From the NCBI RefSeq assembly GCF_043643765.1, contig NZ_JBHZSP010000010.1:1-64000 (forward strand): 64,000 nucleotides of DNA. Reading direction: 5' to 3'. Below the pieces are notes generated by a model. It was given only the letters and a program-made list of their open reading frames with translations, did not search any database and was not told the origin of the DNA. Shown here piece by piece: positions 63,357 through 64,000 of the stretch. Each line of letters opens with the position of its first letter. The stretch's first letter is position 1. The translations under genes were made by a program, and so were the position numbers. Source of the DNA: Marinomonas posidonica_A (GTDB taxonomy: Bacteria; Pseudomonadota; Gammaproteobacteria; Pseudomonadales; Marinomonadaceae).

Positions 63357-63558
63357 TTTCCAATCTCGTCATACCTCTTTCGCAACAAAAGCCTGGTAAG
63401 ACTCGCTGTTTTGCCCAAAATCAGCTATATTAGCGCCCTAAATTCGCAGCGTTTTTCTGTGTAGGCGACAAAAAAACGTAAAAACTGCGTTAAACCTCAT
63501 TACCGACGTTATCCGTTACCCCTCAACACCACGTTGGTTCAAAAACAGGAGAGATATT

Positions 63559-64000
63559 TTGCAAGCTGAAGTCGCATTAATCATGGGATCGAAAAGTGAT
63601 TGGGCCACAATGGAAGGCGCCACCGAAATTATGGATGCCTTGGGCGTGTCTTACCACGTGGAAGTCGTTTCCGCTCACCGAACTCCAGTCAAGCTTGCAG
63701 AATTTTCTGAAAGTGCCGCCGACAAAGGCTTCAAAGTCATCATTGGTGGTGCTGGTGGTGCCGCGCATTTACCTGGCATGGTCGCAGCACACACACACTT
63801 ACCTGTCTTAGGTGTACCGGTTCAAAGCAAAGCGTTAAACGGTATGGACAGCCTACTTTCCATTGCTCAAATGCCTAAGGGTGTTGCGGTAGGTACCTTA
63901 GCGATTGGTACTGCAGGGGCGTTTAATGCAGGACTCTTGGCATGTCAGATTCTAGCCACGTCAAATCCTGAATTGGCTGAGCGCATTAAGGCGTTCCGCC
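63559..64000 (+). CDS. purE: N5-carboxyaminoimidazole ribonucleotide mutase, partial
   Basis: This gene runs off the right edge; the first 147 codons are present. PurE moves the carboxyl group of N5-CAIR to give CAIR in purine synthesis. It shows ALIMGSKSDWATM, VVSAHRTP, IIGGAGGAAHLPGMVAA, PVQSKALNGMDSLLSI and the GTLAIGTAGAFNAGLLA helix. The start is TTG 63559, with AGGAGAG about 6 bases before it and family sequence from residue 4. purK probably follows outside the window. Confidence 0.95.
   Translation, partial: MQAEVALIMGSKSDWATMEGATEIMDALGVSYHVEVVSAHRTPVKLAEFSESAADKGFKVIIGGAGGAAHLPGMVAAHTHLPVLGVPVQSKALNGMDSLLSIAQMPKGVAVGTLAIGTAGAFNAGLLACQILATSNPELAERIKAFR

Overview
The window is an ordinary, gene-dense stretch of a gammaproteobacterial chromosome. 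Gene content and order fit a marine member of the Oceanospirillales, most likely Marinomonas or a close relative; this is inferred from protein resemblance only. I see no tRNA or rRNA gene, insertion sequence, prophage, integrase or CRISPR array. Nearly every gene belongs to a known family, and I found no convincing new multi-gene system. The less explained items are a 70-aa Ala/Gln-rich protein (27.2 kb), a 105-aa membrane protein (0.2 kb), two tandem outer-membrane TraF-like proteins (6.0-8.9 kb), and a hybrid kinase paired with an HD-GYP response regulator (47.9-52.3 kb).

Layout, 1-20 kb. A small membrane protein and hisC are followed by the prfB-lysS operon, whose prfB keeps the programmed +1 frameshift. 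Divergently come zapA, the 6S RNA gene and a 5-formyl-THF cyclo-ligase gene, the same order as in E. coli. Two TraF-like outer-membrane genes follow, then kdsD-kdsA-kdsC-kdsB for Kdo synthesis, znuA with a very His-rich loop, astE, a Nudix gene coupled to a DUF2927 gene, hemE, a PII gene, and a GlxA-type AraC regulator.

Layout, 19-41 kb. The large NAD-glutamate dehydrogenase gene and astC/argD form a likely operon that ends amino-acid catabolism in 2-oxoglutarate. Then come sbmA, the 70-aa gene, a CYTH gene with glnE, argE-argA, and the envelope-stress operon rpoE-rseA-rseB-rseC with mucD behind it. nadB is divergent from rpoE, and sdhE-ygfX converges on nadB.

Layout, 41-64 kb. A mannitol/sorbitol ABC transporter, a polyol dehydrogenase and an AraC regulator form one polyol-use locus. 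The MHYT/PAS/histidine kinase/receiver/HPt hybrid kinase overlaps an HD-GYP response regulator gene. After ygfZ and ung with a small-molecule kinase gene come hexR, putP, edd and gap-pyk-mgsA, and purE runs off the right edge. The edd-gap divergent region holds up to three HexR-like palindromes, so hexR, edd and gap look like a local Entner-Doudoroff/lower-glycolysis regulon into which mannitol-derived fructose would feed.

Most transcription units end in clear intrinsic terminators, which are listed. Start codons were chosen by ribosome-binding-site spacing and family N-termini wherever a longer frame was open.
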